A stretch of 64,000 bases of DNA from positions 52,092 through 116,091 of the forward strand of contig NZ_JAINVH010000027.1 of assembly GCF_020400825.1 (NCBI RefSeq). The letters are read 5' to 3'. The notes under the pieces are model-generated. The model was not told the DNA's origin and searched no databases. It worked only from the letters and a program-made list of their open reading frames with translations. This DNA comes from Streptomyces sp. HPF1205 (lineage in GTDB: Bacteria > Actinomycetota > Actinomycetes > Streptomycetales > Streptomycetaceae). Positions 7,955 through 16,243 of the stretch are shown here, piece after piece (the stretch's first letter is position 1; each line of letters starts with the position of its first letter). Both the position numbers and the translations under genes were made by a program.

Positions 7955-8800
7955 ATGCCCGTTCGCCGCCAACCTCGCGCAACCGCCGGACCGACGTCGC
8001 ACATGTGGCCGTCCGGCGGGCGCCACCTGTGGCCGTCCGGCGGGACGAGCGAGGCGCAGTCGCACACGCGGGGTCACCTGGTCTACGCGGCCGGCGGCGT
8101 CCTGGTGGTCCACACCGAACGCGGCACGTCGATCGTTCCCGCCAACAGGGTCGCCTGGACGCCCGCCGGGTTCACGCACGTCCACCGCGCCCACGGCGAC
8201 ACCGACATGCGGATCGTCTTCCTCACCCCGTCCCTCGCCCGGCTCGTACCGGACCGTCCCGCCGTGTTCCTGGCCACCGGCCTCGCCCGCGAGGTGCTGC
8301 TCGCCCTGACCGGCCCGCGCGCCCACGACGGCGGCACGCCCGGTTACAGCCGCTCGGCGCGCGCTCGCCTCCTGCGAGTCCTCGTCGACGAACTGCGCGA
8401 AGCACCGGAACAGCCGCTGCACCTGCCGGAGCCGCGCGACGACCGCCTGCGGGCCGTCGCCCGGATGCTGTACGAGACGCCCGCGGACAACGCCACGCTG
8501 GCCGAGCTCGGCAAGAGAGCCGGAGCCGGCGCCCGCACCCTCAGCCGGCTGTTGCGCGACGAACTCGGCATGACCTTCTACGAGTGGCGTACGCAGCTTC
8601 GCGTCCACCACGCCCTCGTGCTGCTCGCCGAGGGCCACGACACGGTCAGAACCGCCCACGCCTGCGGCTGGGCCAACCCCAGCGGCTTCATCACGGCGTT
8701 CACCCACGTCGTGGGAACGACCCCGGGCCGCTACCGCGCCGGCCACCGCGGCACCCCCCTCGCGCCCGCATCCCCGACGGCGGACGGGCCCCCGCGGTGA
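7955..8800 (+). CDS. AraC-family transcriptional regulator
   Basis: This 281-residue regulator has an N-terminal cupin-like ligand domain (about 25-110, with HLVYAAGGVLVVHTERGT) and a C-terminal pair of helix-turn-helices (about 170-265, with TLAELGKRAGAGARTLSRLL and FITAFTHVVGTTPGRYR). It is probably a one-component sensor controlling itself and the divergent hydrolase. An upstream GTG (VKCHV...) is possible, but the ATG used here starts the conserved part. The N-terminus has been changed by a 24-bp duplication that gives the repeated residues WPSGG. Confidence 0.85.
   Translation: MPVRRQPRATAGPTSHMWPSGGRHLWPSGGTSEAQSHTRGHLVYAAGGVLVVHTERGTSIVPANRVAWTPAGFTHVHRAHGDTDMRIVFLTPSLARLVPDRPAVFLATGLAREVLLALTGPRAHDGGTPGYSRSARARLLRVLVDELREAPEQPLHLPEPRDDRLRAVARMLYETPADNATLAELGKRAGAGARTLSRLLRDELGMTFYEWRTQLRVHHALVLLAEGHDTVRTAHACGWANPSGFITAFTHVVGTTPGRYRAGHRGTPLAPASPTADGPPR
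8001..8044. repeat. Short duplication in the N-terminus of the AraC gene
   Basis: The 17-mer TGTGGCCGTCCGGCGGG occurs twice, 24 bp apart and in frame, so the protein reads MWPSGG...LWPSGG. It is an eight-residue in-frame duplication just ahead of the cupin domain. Confidence 0.9.
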
Positions 8801-9106
8801 CGCGCGGCCCCACCCTCGCAGCGCCGCCCCGCACCGGGCCCGCGCCGCGTACGAGGAAGCCGTGCGCGCCGGGCGAGGCGGCGCCGCCGCCCTGACCCGC
8901 GGCGGGTCCCGCACCGAGTTCATCACCTGTCGGCGTCCTGGCCGACCGGCTACCGCAGACTCGACCACCGGCATGAACGCGCCCCGCGACTACGTGGCCT
9001 TCCCCGGCCTCGCCGCCGTCGTCCGCTGCCGCAAACGCCTTCTGCGCCTCACCACATCGGTGAGGAAACGGTCTGGACACCGTGTGCGAGTGGATACGCT
9101 GGCCCG
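8801..9106. other. Gene-free interval, possible decayed coding DNA
   Basis: No frame has a supported start. One plus-strand frame (about 8975-9075) reads DYVAFPGLAAVVRCRKR, which faintly resembles the C-terminal part of ISAs1/H-repeat transposases, but the neighbouring frames carry no conserved DDE motif, so the relic reading is weak. The right end contains the promoter of the 755-residue membrane protein. Confidence 0.3.
9073..9106 (+). promoter_or_regulatory. Promoter for a leaderless transcript
   Basis: CTGGAC (9073-9078) and TACGCT (9095-9100) form an acceptable -35/-10 pair with a 16-bp spacer. The expected transcription start coincides with the GTG-ATG at 9107-9112, and there is no Shine-Dalgarno sequence in front of these codons. 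The geometry fits a leaderless mRNA, which is common in Streptomyces. Confidence 0.45.
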
Positions 9107-11374
9107 GTGATGGGGGACTTACTCGAACCGTTGAGTACGGGGGAGGCCCAGCCGCTGCGCGAATGGTTGACAGCGCGCGGTGTGGAGCCGGAACGGCTGT
9201 GGCGTCTGCCGCGGTGGAACGCGGAGGACGAGAGGGCTGGAGCGCCCTCGATGCGGCGGCGAGCCGGCAGGAGGGAGCAGGCGGCCGAAGAGCTGGCCGT
9301 CCAGGTGCCGAAGGTCCTGGGCACCCCCGGTGGTGTCGTTTGCCTGCTGCTCTACCTGCGCTACGAGGTCGCGGAGACGTGGGAGGTCTCCTACCACTTC
9401 GGCTTGCTGTGGGACACGTTGGGCGCGGCGGTCGACTACTTCGCCGCCCATCCGATGCCGGCGGACGACGACGAGGCGACCGCGGTGGCGTCGGCCCTTG
9501 CGTTGATCGAGTGCCTGGACGCGGAGATACGGGCGGAGAACGCGATGGTGTGCGCGGTGCCCGGCGCGCTGGCACGCGCCGCCGACGCCGCCGCGGACAA
9601 GGCCGCACTGGCGGCGGAGCTGGCCGCGCGCGTCGAGGCGTCGATGCCCTGGTTGACCGCGTACGTCATCGAGCTGGCCAGGGCCCGAGAGGCCTACAAC
9701 AGGGCCGTCGCCACGGCCGCCGGCGCTCTGGTGGGCTTCCTCCGGTCGGGCACGCCGTTGGCCCCGGCCATCGCCGCCCTGTCCGCGGCCGAGGCGGGAC
9801 TCGGGCGCGACGAGCGTGCACGGAGTTGCCTGCAGGCCCACAGGTTCAGCCTGACCGCCCTGGCCGACGCCGCTGACAGGGGCTGGCTGAGGGTGGACCG
9901 CGGAAAGATCGCCTATCTCTACCCGTTCGCGATCCGGGGGATGACGGCCTCCGACGTGGTGCGGACCGCGGTGCGGGAGGCGGGGGGCTGGCGGCTGGGC
10001 GGCGTGCTTCCCGTGGAGGTGCACCAGTCCCTCGACCTCGACGACGTCTGGGACGGCTCCGACTCGCTGGGCCGTCGTTATGACGGCGCTCATGTCGGGC
10101 TGCCGGACGTAGCGATACGGCTCGACGGCGAGAGGATCCAGTCGGTTCGCGCGCAATTGCGCCTGTCTCTGCTCGGCAATCATTACGTGCGGTTCGAAGC
10201 GGATCTCTCGGGAGCCTCACCCGCCGACATCTACGCCATGACCCTGCGCGCCGCACCGGAATCCGGCACCGCCGAAGTCGCGTTCGAGGGCGTGGGTGCC
10301 ACGGTCGCCGAGGGGGCGGACAGGACGAACCGCGGCCCGATCCGCCTGTCGGATCTGGCGGTCCGGCTCACGGAGGACCTGCGCGAGCGGCTGGGGGGAG
10401 CCGAGGCGGGTGTGCAGGTCATCACCCGCCCGGGAATGTTCCGCCTGGTCATCTCAGTGAATGCCGCGTCGCGGGTACGGCGTTGCGAGGGGCGTGTCGA
10501 AGCACACGAGATCCAGGCCGCCCACGACCTCGCGGATCTCGTGGGCGGACAGGTACTGACCAATCCGGTCACGTTCATGGTGGGCTCGATGGCGGAGTGG
10601 ATCCGGTACGCGCCCGATCACGCCCTCGCCAGGGACGTGCGCGTACTCGCCGATGAATGGGTGGTGTGCACGAGCAACACCACGTTGCTGGCGGGGCTCG
10701 GCGTACCCATGTGGGGCGCCGGCACCCGGGAGTCGGTCGCCGAGTTCGTCGCTTCACTCGAAGGTCTCCTGGCGGGCTGGTCGAGCGAGCTCGCCGGGTA
10801 CTACCAAACCGTTCAGCGGCTGCAGGAACGTCTGCCCGGTCCTGAAGAGGCCCGCCGGATGACCGTCCAGGCCCTGCGCGAGCTCGCCGACAACCTGGAA
10901 CGGGAGAAGATGCGTCTCCACGACTTCGCGATCGAGACCCGGTCCGCGGTCGGCCTCATCCGCTCGCCGTCGCTGGTCGCCTCCCCGGTTGCGGCGTCGA
11001 TGCTGGCCCTTCTGCTGGACTGGTCCGACTTCGGGCGGCGGATCAGGGAGCTCGAGGTGACCGTCGACGAGGTTCTCGACGAGCGGTTGGCGCTGAGTAT
11101 CGACAAGCTCACCCGCCAGCGTCTGAAGCAGGAAAGCGCGGAGGAGGCACGCGTCCAGCAGCGCCAGCGGGCCAAGTTGGACACTCTGCTCGCGGTGATC
11201 GCCGCCATCGGGGTCTCCGGGATCGGTCAGATCCTCCAGGGTGGCTACGACCTCGGAGAACGGGGCTCGCTGGCCATCATCGCGGCCATCGTGGTGCTCT
11301 CGGTGATCGTCGGGGGCTTCTTCTGGTGGTCGGCCGGTGCTCACCAACGGCGCGGCCCGGGTGGCCCGGAATGA
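9107..11374 (+). CDS. Large two-helix membrane protein of unknown function (755 aa)
   Basis: I do not recognise a named family. The first ~270 residues are mostly helical and alanine-rich; about 270-500 contain beta-type segments (for example GLPDVAIRLDGERIQSVRAQ). The region about 500-680 is long helices with coiled-coil character (RLQERLPGPEEARR, KLTRQRLKQESAEEARVQQR). Two transmembrane helices close together end the protein (about 690-710 and 719-741) with a short polar loop, QGGYDLGERG. A long cytoplasmic helical stalk followed by two helices is the CorA layout, but the CorA GMN motif is absent, so ion transport is not claimed. Codon third positions are somewhat less GC-rich than in the neighbours. 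It stands alone with its own apparent leaderless promoter. Alternative start: the ATG one codon on. Confidence 0.75.
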   Translation: MMGDLLEPLSTGEAQPLREWLTARGVEPERLWRLPRWNAEDERAGAPSMRRRAGRREQAAEELAVQVPKVLGTPGGVVCLLLYLRYEVAETWEVSYHFGLLWDTLGAAVDYFAAHPMPADDDEATAVASALALIECLDAEIRAENAMVCAVPGALARAADAAADKAALAAELAARVEASMPWLTAYVIELARAREAYNRAVATAAGALVGFLRSGTPLAPAIAALSAAEAGLGRDERARSCLQAHRFSLTALADAADRGWLRVDRGKIAYLYPFAIRGMTASDVVRTAVREAGGWRLGGVLPVEVHQSLDLDDVWDGSDSLGRRYDGAHVGLPDVAIRLDGERIQSVRAQLRLSLLGNHYVRFEADLSGASPADIYAMTLRAAPESGTAEVAFEGVGATVAEGADRTNRGPIRLSDLAVRLTEDLRERLGGAEAGVQVITRPGMFRLVISVNAASRVRRCEGRVEAHEIQAAHDLADLVGGQVLTNPVTFMVGSMAEWIRYAPDHALARDVRVLADEWVVCTSNTTLLAGLGVPMWGAGTRESVAEFVASLEGLLAGWSSELAGYYQTVQRLQERLPGPEEARRMTVQALRELADNLEREKMRLHDFAIETRSAVGLIRSPSLVASPVAASMLALLLDWSDFGRRIRELEVTVDEVLDERLALSIDKLTRQRLKQESAEEARVQQRQRAKLDTLLAVIAAIGVSGIGQILQGGYDLGERGSLAIIAAIVVLSVIVGGFFWWSAGAHQRRGPGGPE

Positions 11375-11482
11375 CACGTGCCGTCGGTGGCTGCTCCCGC
11401 CCGGGCCTGCGGGGTCCCTCCCCGGGACGACCCCGCCTCAGGCATACCATCGGGGCACCGTCGGCCAGGCGACGAGGTGGAG

Positions 11483-12199
11483 ATGACAATGCGCGTCGTC
11501 CATGTGCAGGACAACGGTCCGCTGCTGGAATCGCTCTACACGGATGTCCTCGCCCCGTCCTTCCCGCCGGACGAGCTGGAGACCGCCGAGTGGCTGAGGT
11601 CCGGCGTGGCGGACGGCACCGTGCTCGCCACGGCCGCGGTGGACTCGGATGGGGCGGCGATCGGGGCGGCGATCGGCCATTGGCTGCCCGGGGCCCGCAC
11701 CCTCCTGCTGACGTACCTCGCGGTGCCGCCGGGCAGCCGGGGCGGTGGAATCGGCGGGCTTCTGTTCAGCGAGGTCACCGGCACCTGGCAGAAGCGCCTC
11801 CGGCCCCGTGCGACATTCGCCGAGATCGAGCACCCCCTGGCCCATTCGGCGAGCGCGGACTACGGCGACCCCTCCGCGCGGCTGCGCTTCTACGCCCGCC
11901 ACGGCGCCAGGGCCCTGGACATCCCCTACTTCCAGCCATCGCTGCGACCCGGCTCCGGGCGCGTGTACGGATTGCTGCTGGCCGTCTTCTCCCTGGCTCC
12001 GGAATGCGCGGGCGCCCGCGCGGGGACGGTCACGCCGGATCTGGTGCGCTCGTTTCTCGAGGGGGGGTACTACCAGGAGACCGCCCTCGGCCTCGATCCC
12101 GCTTCCCTGGCGCTGCGGCGCGCGCTGGACCGGCCGGAGGGCATCCCCCTGCTGCCGCTTACCGAGCCGGAAAGGCTACCGGTCTCCCGACCGGCGTGA
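11483..12199 (+). CDS. GNAT-family N-acetyltransferase
   Basis: A 238-residue protein with an acetyl-CoA loop of GNAT type, VPPGSRGGGIGGLL, near residue 80, preceded by the beta strand LLLTYLAV. The second half (YARHGARALDIPYFQP and beyond) is longer than in minimal acetyltransferases. The ATG has GAGG 5 nt upstream; a second ATG two codons later is an alternative. The substrate is unknown. Its 3' end faces the GntR gene, 64 bp away. Confidence 0.75.
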   Translation: MTMRVVHVQDNGPLLESLYTDVLAPSFPPDELETAEWLRSGVADGTVLATAAVDSDGAAIGAAIGHWLPGARTLLLTYLAVPPGSRGGGIGGLLFSEVTGTWQKRLRPRATFAEIEHPLAHSASADYGDPSARLRFYARHGARALDIPYFQPSLRPGSGRVYGLLLAVFSLAPECAGARAGTVTPDLVRSFLEGGYYQETALGLDPASLALRRALDRPEGIPLLPLTEPERLPVSRPA

Positions 12200-12263
12200 G
12201 CGGCAGGTGGCCCTGGCCCGAGCCATCTCCGGCTTGCCGCTGACGCTCCTGGGAAGCTTCGGG

Positions 12264-12980
12264 TCATACGGCATCACGCGGCAGTCCGGGTGACTGGGCG
12301 ATCTCCTTCTCGGCCGCTTGGATGATGGCCAGTACGGCGGCCGCCGCTGCCGTGGGATCGCCGGCGGCCACGGCTTCCACAATGGCGCGGTGGCCGGGCA
12401 GCGAGGCTTCCACCGCGCCCGGGGTCTGGGTGCTGACAAGGAAACTGTGCTCCAGGGCGATGCCGATGGCACGGCCCAGTGAGCCGAGCAGACGATTGCC
12501 GCCGGCGTCGAGCAAGGCCCGGTGGAAGGCGATGTCGGCCTCGACGTAGCCGCTGCGGCCGGGTTCCGCCGCAGCGGCCTCCATGGCGGCCACGGCGTCG
12601 TACAGGGCTCGTAGGTCGTCGGGGCCGGCCCGGCCGGCGGCGAGCCGGGCTGCCTCGGGCTCGACGATCCGGCGCAGTTCACTCGTCTCGCGCAGCAGTG
12701 CCGTGGCGTCTTCGGCCTGCTTCCAGCGCAGGACGTCACGGTCCAGGTGGTTCCAGTACTCGGGGGGCAGGACGCGCGTGCCGGTGCGCGGGCGTACCCG
12801 CAGCATCCCCTTGGCCACCAGGGCCTTGACCGCTTCCCGCAACACGCCCCGGCTGACGCCGATCTCGGCCGCGAGCAGGTCCTCCACCGGCAGTGGACGC
12901 CCCGGTTCCCACACCCCGCGCACGATGCGGCGACCGAGCTCGTCGACCACGCGCTCATGCATGGTCGGCAAATGCCCCAC
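12264..12980 (-). CDS. GntR-family regulator, FadR subfamily (FCD domain)
   Basis: A 238-residue repressor. The winged helix-turn-helix is at about residues 8-70 (LLAAEIGVSRGVLREAVKAL), and the all-helical FCD ligand domain follows, with the metal-binding pattern EADIAFHRALL, a histidine in LEHSF and GHRAIVEA. FCD regulators usually sense sugar acids or other carboxylates. It is divergent from the sugar-acid dehydratase gene, with a perfect palindrome between them, so the simplest reading is that it represses the dehydratase/FAH pair and itself until a pentonate or its keto-deoxy product appears. The effector is inferred from context. Confidence 0.9.
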   Translation of the reverse strand: MGHLPTMHERVVDELGRRIVRGVWEPGRPLPVEDLLAAEIGVSRGVLREAVKALVAKGMLRVRPRTGTRVLPPEYWNHLDRDVLRWKQAEDATALLRETSELRRIVEPEAARLAAGRAGPDDLRALYDAVAAMEAAAAEPGRSGYVEADIAFHRALLDAGGNRLLGSLGRAIGIALEHSFLVSTQTPGAVEASLPGHRAIVEAVAAGDPTAAAAAVLAIIQAAEKEIAQSPGLPRDAV

Positions 12981-13012
12981 GATCCGTGCTCACCCCTGGA
13001 CGCCATTCATCG

Positions 13013-13027
13013 AATCATTTAATGATT
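13013..13027. promoter_or_regulatory. Putative operator of the GntR regulator
   Basis: AATCAT-TTA-ATGATT is a perfect 6-3-6 inverted repeat in the divergent promoter between the GntR and dehydratase genes. It stands out as AT-rich in 70% GC DNA. Size and placement fit a FadR-type operator, and it lies 33 bp upstream of the GntR start. Confidence 0.7.
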
Positions 13028-13111
13028 GCTCCCAAGGCTACAGCCTGCGGGTCACCACCCGACACCGCCCCACCGCGAACCAGCCGACACGAGAGCCACA
13101 GGAGTACCTAC

Positions 13112-14848
13112 ATGACCGACGGGAACCACACGAGCCGTCGCAGCCAGGCATGGTTCGGTGCGAGTGGCCGCGGCGGGATGGTGTACCGCTCCTGGATGCG
13201 CAACCAGGGATTCGGGCACGACGTGTTCGACGGCCGCCCCGTCATCGGCATCGCGACCAGCGCCTCCGAACTCGCCCCGTGCAACGCCCACCTGACCCGC
13301 GTCGCCGAAGCTGTCAAGCGCGGTGTGTGGCAGGCCGGGGGCTTCCCGCTCCAGTTCCCCACCATGGCCACCGGCGAGACCCTGATGCGCCCCACCGCCA
13401 TGCTGTACCGCAACCTGATGGCCATGGAGGTCGAGGAGCTGATCCGCGCCAACCCGCTCGACGGCGTCGTACTCCTGTCCGGCTGCGACAAGACCACTCC
13501 CGCCATGCTCATGGGCGCCGCCAGCGTCGACCTGCCCGCCGTCATGGTCACCGGCGGGCCGATGCTCAACGGCAAGTACCGGGGCCAGGACGTGGGATCC
13601 GGTACCCATGTGTGGAAGTTCGAGGAGGACCTGAAGACCGGCCGGATGACCGAGGAGGAGTGCTTCTTCGCCGAGGGCTGCATGGCGCGCTCCAACGGCC
13701 ACTGCATGACCATGGGCACCGCCTCCACGATGGCCTGCATGGCCGAGGCACTCGGCATGCAGCTGCCCGGCTCGGCGGCCTGGCCCGCGGTCGACTCCCG
13801 GCGGATGGAGATCGCGCAGTCGGCGGGGCAGCGCATCGTGGGGATGGTGGAGGAGGAGCTGCGCCCCTCGCGGATCCTGACCCGGGAGGCGTTCGAGAAC
13901 GCCATCCGGGTCAACGCGGCCATTGGCGGCTCCACCAACGCCATCATCCATCTCACCGCCATCGCCGGACGCGTCGGCGTCGACCTGGACCTCGGGGACT
14001 TCGACGAGCTGGCCCGCGCGGTGCCGACCCTGGTCAACCTGATGCCCAGCGGCAAGTACCTCATGGAGGACTTCTGTTACGCGGGCGGGCTGCCCGCGGT
14101 CATGGCCGAGCTGCTCCGCGGCGAGCTGCTGCACGGCGAGCAGATCACCGTCACAGGACGCGGCGTTGCCGAGAACGTCGGCAGCGCCGAGAACTACGAC
14201 ACCGACGTCATCACCGGCCTCGACGCCCCCTTCCAGCCGGCCGGCACCGGTACCGCCGTCCTGCGCGGCAACCTGTGTCCCGACGGCGCCGTGATCAAGC
14301 AGTCCGCCGCGTCACCGCACCTGCTCACCCACCGCGGCCCCGCACGGGTCTTCGACTCCCCCGAGGCCTACCACGCGGTCGCCGACGACCCGGATCTCGA
14401 CGTCGACGAGAACACCGTCATCGTCATCCGCAACGCCGGCCCCAAGGGCTACCCCGGCATGCCCGAGGTCTCCAACGTCCCGCTGCCCGCCAAGCTGCTG
14501 AAGGCCGGGATCAAGGACATGGTGCGCATCTGCGACGGCCGGATGAGCGGCACGGGATACGGGACCGTCGTACTGCACGTGGCGCCCGAGGCCGCCGTCG
14601 GCGGACCCCTCGCTGTGGTGCGCGACGGCGACCACGTCGTCCTCGACGTCCCGAACCGCACCCTGGACCTGGACGTGGACGACGCCGAGCTCGCCCGGCG
14701 CCGGAAGGCGTGGAAGGCACCCGCCGAGAGCCACACCAGCGGCTACGCCTGGCTCTACGTCCAGCACGTGGAACAGGCCGACAAGGGCGCCGACTTCGGC
14801 TTCCTCCGCGGAAGCCGTGGACACGAGGTTCCCCGCGACTCCCACTGA
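13112..14848 (+). CDS. IlvD/Edd-family sugar-acid dehydratase (pentonate dehydratase)
   Basis: The family uses an iron-sulfur cluster to dehydrate sugar acids (arabinonate, xylonate, gluconate) to 2-keto-3-deoxy acids, or dihydroxy acids in valine synthesis. The 578 residues contain the cluster cysteine in SGCDKTTPAM (about residue 125) and GHCMTMGTASTMACM (about 195), with AIGGSTNAIIH and CDGRMSGTGYGTVVLHVAPE further on. The family length is normal. The opening (RSQAWFGASGRGGMVYRSWM) and the partner genes favour a pentonate dehydratase over IlvD. ACAGGAG lies 8 nt before the ATG. It is likely co-transcribed with the FAH-fold gene 46 bp downstream and controlled by the divergent GntR protein. 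Confidence 0.88.
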   Translation: MTDGNHTSRRSQAWFGASGRGGMVYRSWMRNQGFGHDVFDGRPVIGIATSASELAPCNAHLTRVAEAVKRGVWQAGGFPLQFPTMATGETLMRPTAMLYRNLMAMEVEELIRANPLDGVVLLSGCDKTTPAMLMGAASVDLPAVMVTGGPMLNGKYRGQDVGSGTHVWKFEEDLKTGRMTEEECFFAEGCMARSNGHCMTMGTASTMACMAEALGMQLPGSAAWPAVDSRRMEIAQSAGQRIVGMVEEELRPSRILTREAFENAIRVNAAIGGSTNAIIHLTAIAGRVGVDLDLGDFDELARAVPTLVNLMPSGKYLMEDFCYAGGLPAVMAELLRGELLHGEQITVTGRGVAENVGSAENYDTDVITGLDAPFQPAGTGTAVLRGNLCPDGAVIKQSAASPHLLTHRGPARVFDSPEAYHAVADDPDLDVDENTVIVIRNAGPKGYPGMPEVSNVPLPAKLLKAGIKDMVRICDGRMSGTGYGTVVLHVAPEAAVGGPLAVVRDGDHVVLDVPNRTLDLDVDDAELARRRKAWKAPAESHTSGYAWLYVQHVEQADKGADFGFLRGSRGHEVPRDSH

Positions 14849-14894
14849 GCCCGCTCCGGGGACCGGGCCCCTCGAATCCAGGAGAGACTCGATC

Positions 14895-16082
14895 ATGGAA
14901 TCAGCAGCAGCGCGTCCTCGCCCTGTCCTCACCGCCGCGTCCGTCCTGCCGCAGGACGCCGACCGAGCCGCCCTTGTCGCACGCGTCCACGACCCCCAGT
15001 GGGACGGGCCGTGTGTGGCCGCGGTTCGCGGCGAGCGGGTCGTCGACCTGACGTCCCTCGCACCCACTGTCTCCGACCTGCTGGAACGCGACGACGCGGC
15101 GACGGTTGTCCGCGAGGCCGAGGGCGGATCCACGTGGAGCCTCGACGAGCTGCTGCAAGCCCCCACCAACCGCCGTGACGTTCCGCGTCTGCTGGCCCCC
15201 ATCGATCTGCAGGTGATCAAGGCCGCGGGTGTCACCTTCGCCCGGAGTCTGCTGGAGCGCGTCATCGAGGAGCGCACGGGCGGCGATCCGGCGCAGGCCG
15301 CCCGGGTGCGGGAGCGCGTCGGGCAGGTGGTGGGCGGCGCGCTCGACGGCATCCGTCCCGGATCGCCGGAGGCCGGCAAGGCCAAGGAACTGCTGGTCGC
15401 CGAAGGACTTTGGTCGCAGTACCTGGAGGTCGGCATCGGGCCGGACCCGGAGGTGTTCACCAAGGCCCCGGTGCTGTCCGCCGTCGGCACCGGAGCCGAC
15501 ATCGGAGTGCTCGGCGCCTCGGTGTGGAACAACCCCGAGCCCGAGGCCGTCCTCGTCGTGGACTCGCGCGGCCGGGTACGCGGCGCGACGCTCGGCAACG
15601 ACGTCAATCTCCGCGACATCGAGGGACGCAGCGCGCTGCTGCTGTCCCGTGCCAAGGACAACAACGCCTCATGCGCGATCGGCCCGTTCGTCCGCCTGCT
15701 CGACGACGGCTTCGACCTCGACAGCGTACGCGGGCTGGACATCGACCTGCGGATCGACGGCATGGACGGCTACGTTCTGCACGGCAGCAGCTCCATGCGC
15801 GAGATCAGCCGCGACGTCCTGGACCTGGTGGCCGCCACGCACGGTTCGCACCATCAGTACCCGGACGGCTTCGTGCTGTTCACCGGCACCCTGTTCGCCC
15901 CCACCGAGGACCGACACGCACCCGGCGCGGGCTTCACCCACGAGTACGGCGACATCGTGCGGATCTCCAGCCCGCGTCTCGGTGCTCTCGTCAACACCGT
16001 CATCCCCAGCGAGCAAGCCGCACCGTGGATGTTCGGGGTACGAGCGTTGTTGCGCAACCTCGCCCGGCGCGGTGTGCTGTGA
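14895..16082 (+). CDS. Fumarylacetoacetate-hydrolase-fold protein, probable 2-keto-3-deoxypentonate dehydratase
   Basis: A 395-residue protein of the FAH superfamily, with the core LGNDVNLRDIEGRSALLLS and SCAIGPFVRL. Large FAH-fold proteins beside pentonate dehydratases commonly convert 2-keto-3-deoxy-pentonate to 2-oxoglutarate semialdehyde, the next step of the Weimberg-type pathway; the assignment here rests mainly on that gene pairing. The start is the ATG after CCAGGAGAG (a longer frame exists but lacks a site). The last gene of the pathway, a semialdehyde dehydrogenase, is not present in this window. A strong hairpin follows. Confidence 0.78.
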   Translation: MESAAARPRPVLTAASVLPQDADRAALVARVHDPQWDGPCVAAVRGERVVDLTSLAPTVSDLLERDDAATVVREAEGGSTWSLDELLQAPTNRRDVPRLLAPIDLQVIKAAGVTFARSLLERVIEERTGGDPAQAARVRERVGQVVGGALDGIRPGSPEAGKAKELLVAEGLWSQYLEVGIGPDPEVFTKAPVLSAVGTGADIGVLGASVWNNPEPEAVLVVDSRGRVRGATLGNDVNLRDIEGRSALLLSRAKDNNASCAIGPFVRLLDDGFDLDSVRGLDIDLRIDGMDGYVLHGSSSMREISRDVLDLVAATHGSHHQYPDGFVLFTGTLFAPTEDRHAPGAGFTHEYGDIVRISSPRLGALVNTVIPSEQAAPWMFGVRALLRNLARRGVL

Positions 16083-16138
16083 GCCGCATGACTCCGGGCG
16101 GGCATCTGGAAACGAGTGTCATTCAGGGGGACGGCCCT

Positions 16139-16189
16139 CAGTAGGGGCGACACCCTGCGGCGATCACGCTGGGGGTGTCACCCCTACTG
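16139..16189. terminator. Bidirectional terminator hairpin
   Basis: CAGTAGGGGCGACACCC and GGGTGTCACCCCTACTG form a 17-bp stem with one mismatch around a 17-nt loop. It lies exactly between the convergent FAH and GH3 genes. No U tract is needed for such GC-rich Streptomyces terminators. Confidence 0.85.
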
Positions 16190-16243
16190 CCGGGGCCGGG
16201 GGCAGCGGGGCCGCTGTTGCGACGTGCGCTGCGCACACCCGGC

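Noticed and set aside
12198..12245. Plus-strand reading RERQVALARAISGLP resembling an ABC ATPase signature after the acetyltransferase gene
   Set aside because: Only about 12 residues match, with no Walker motifs around; probably chance in the 64-bp convergent gap.
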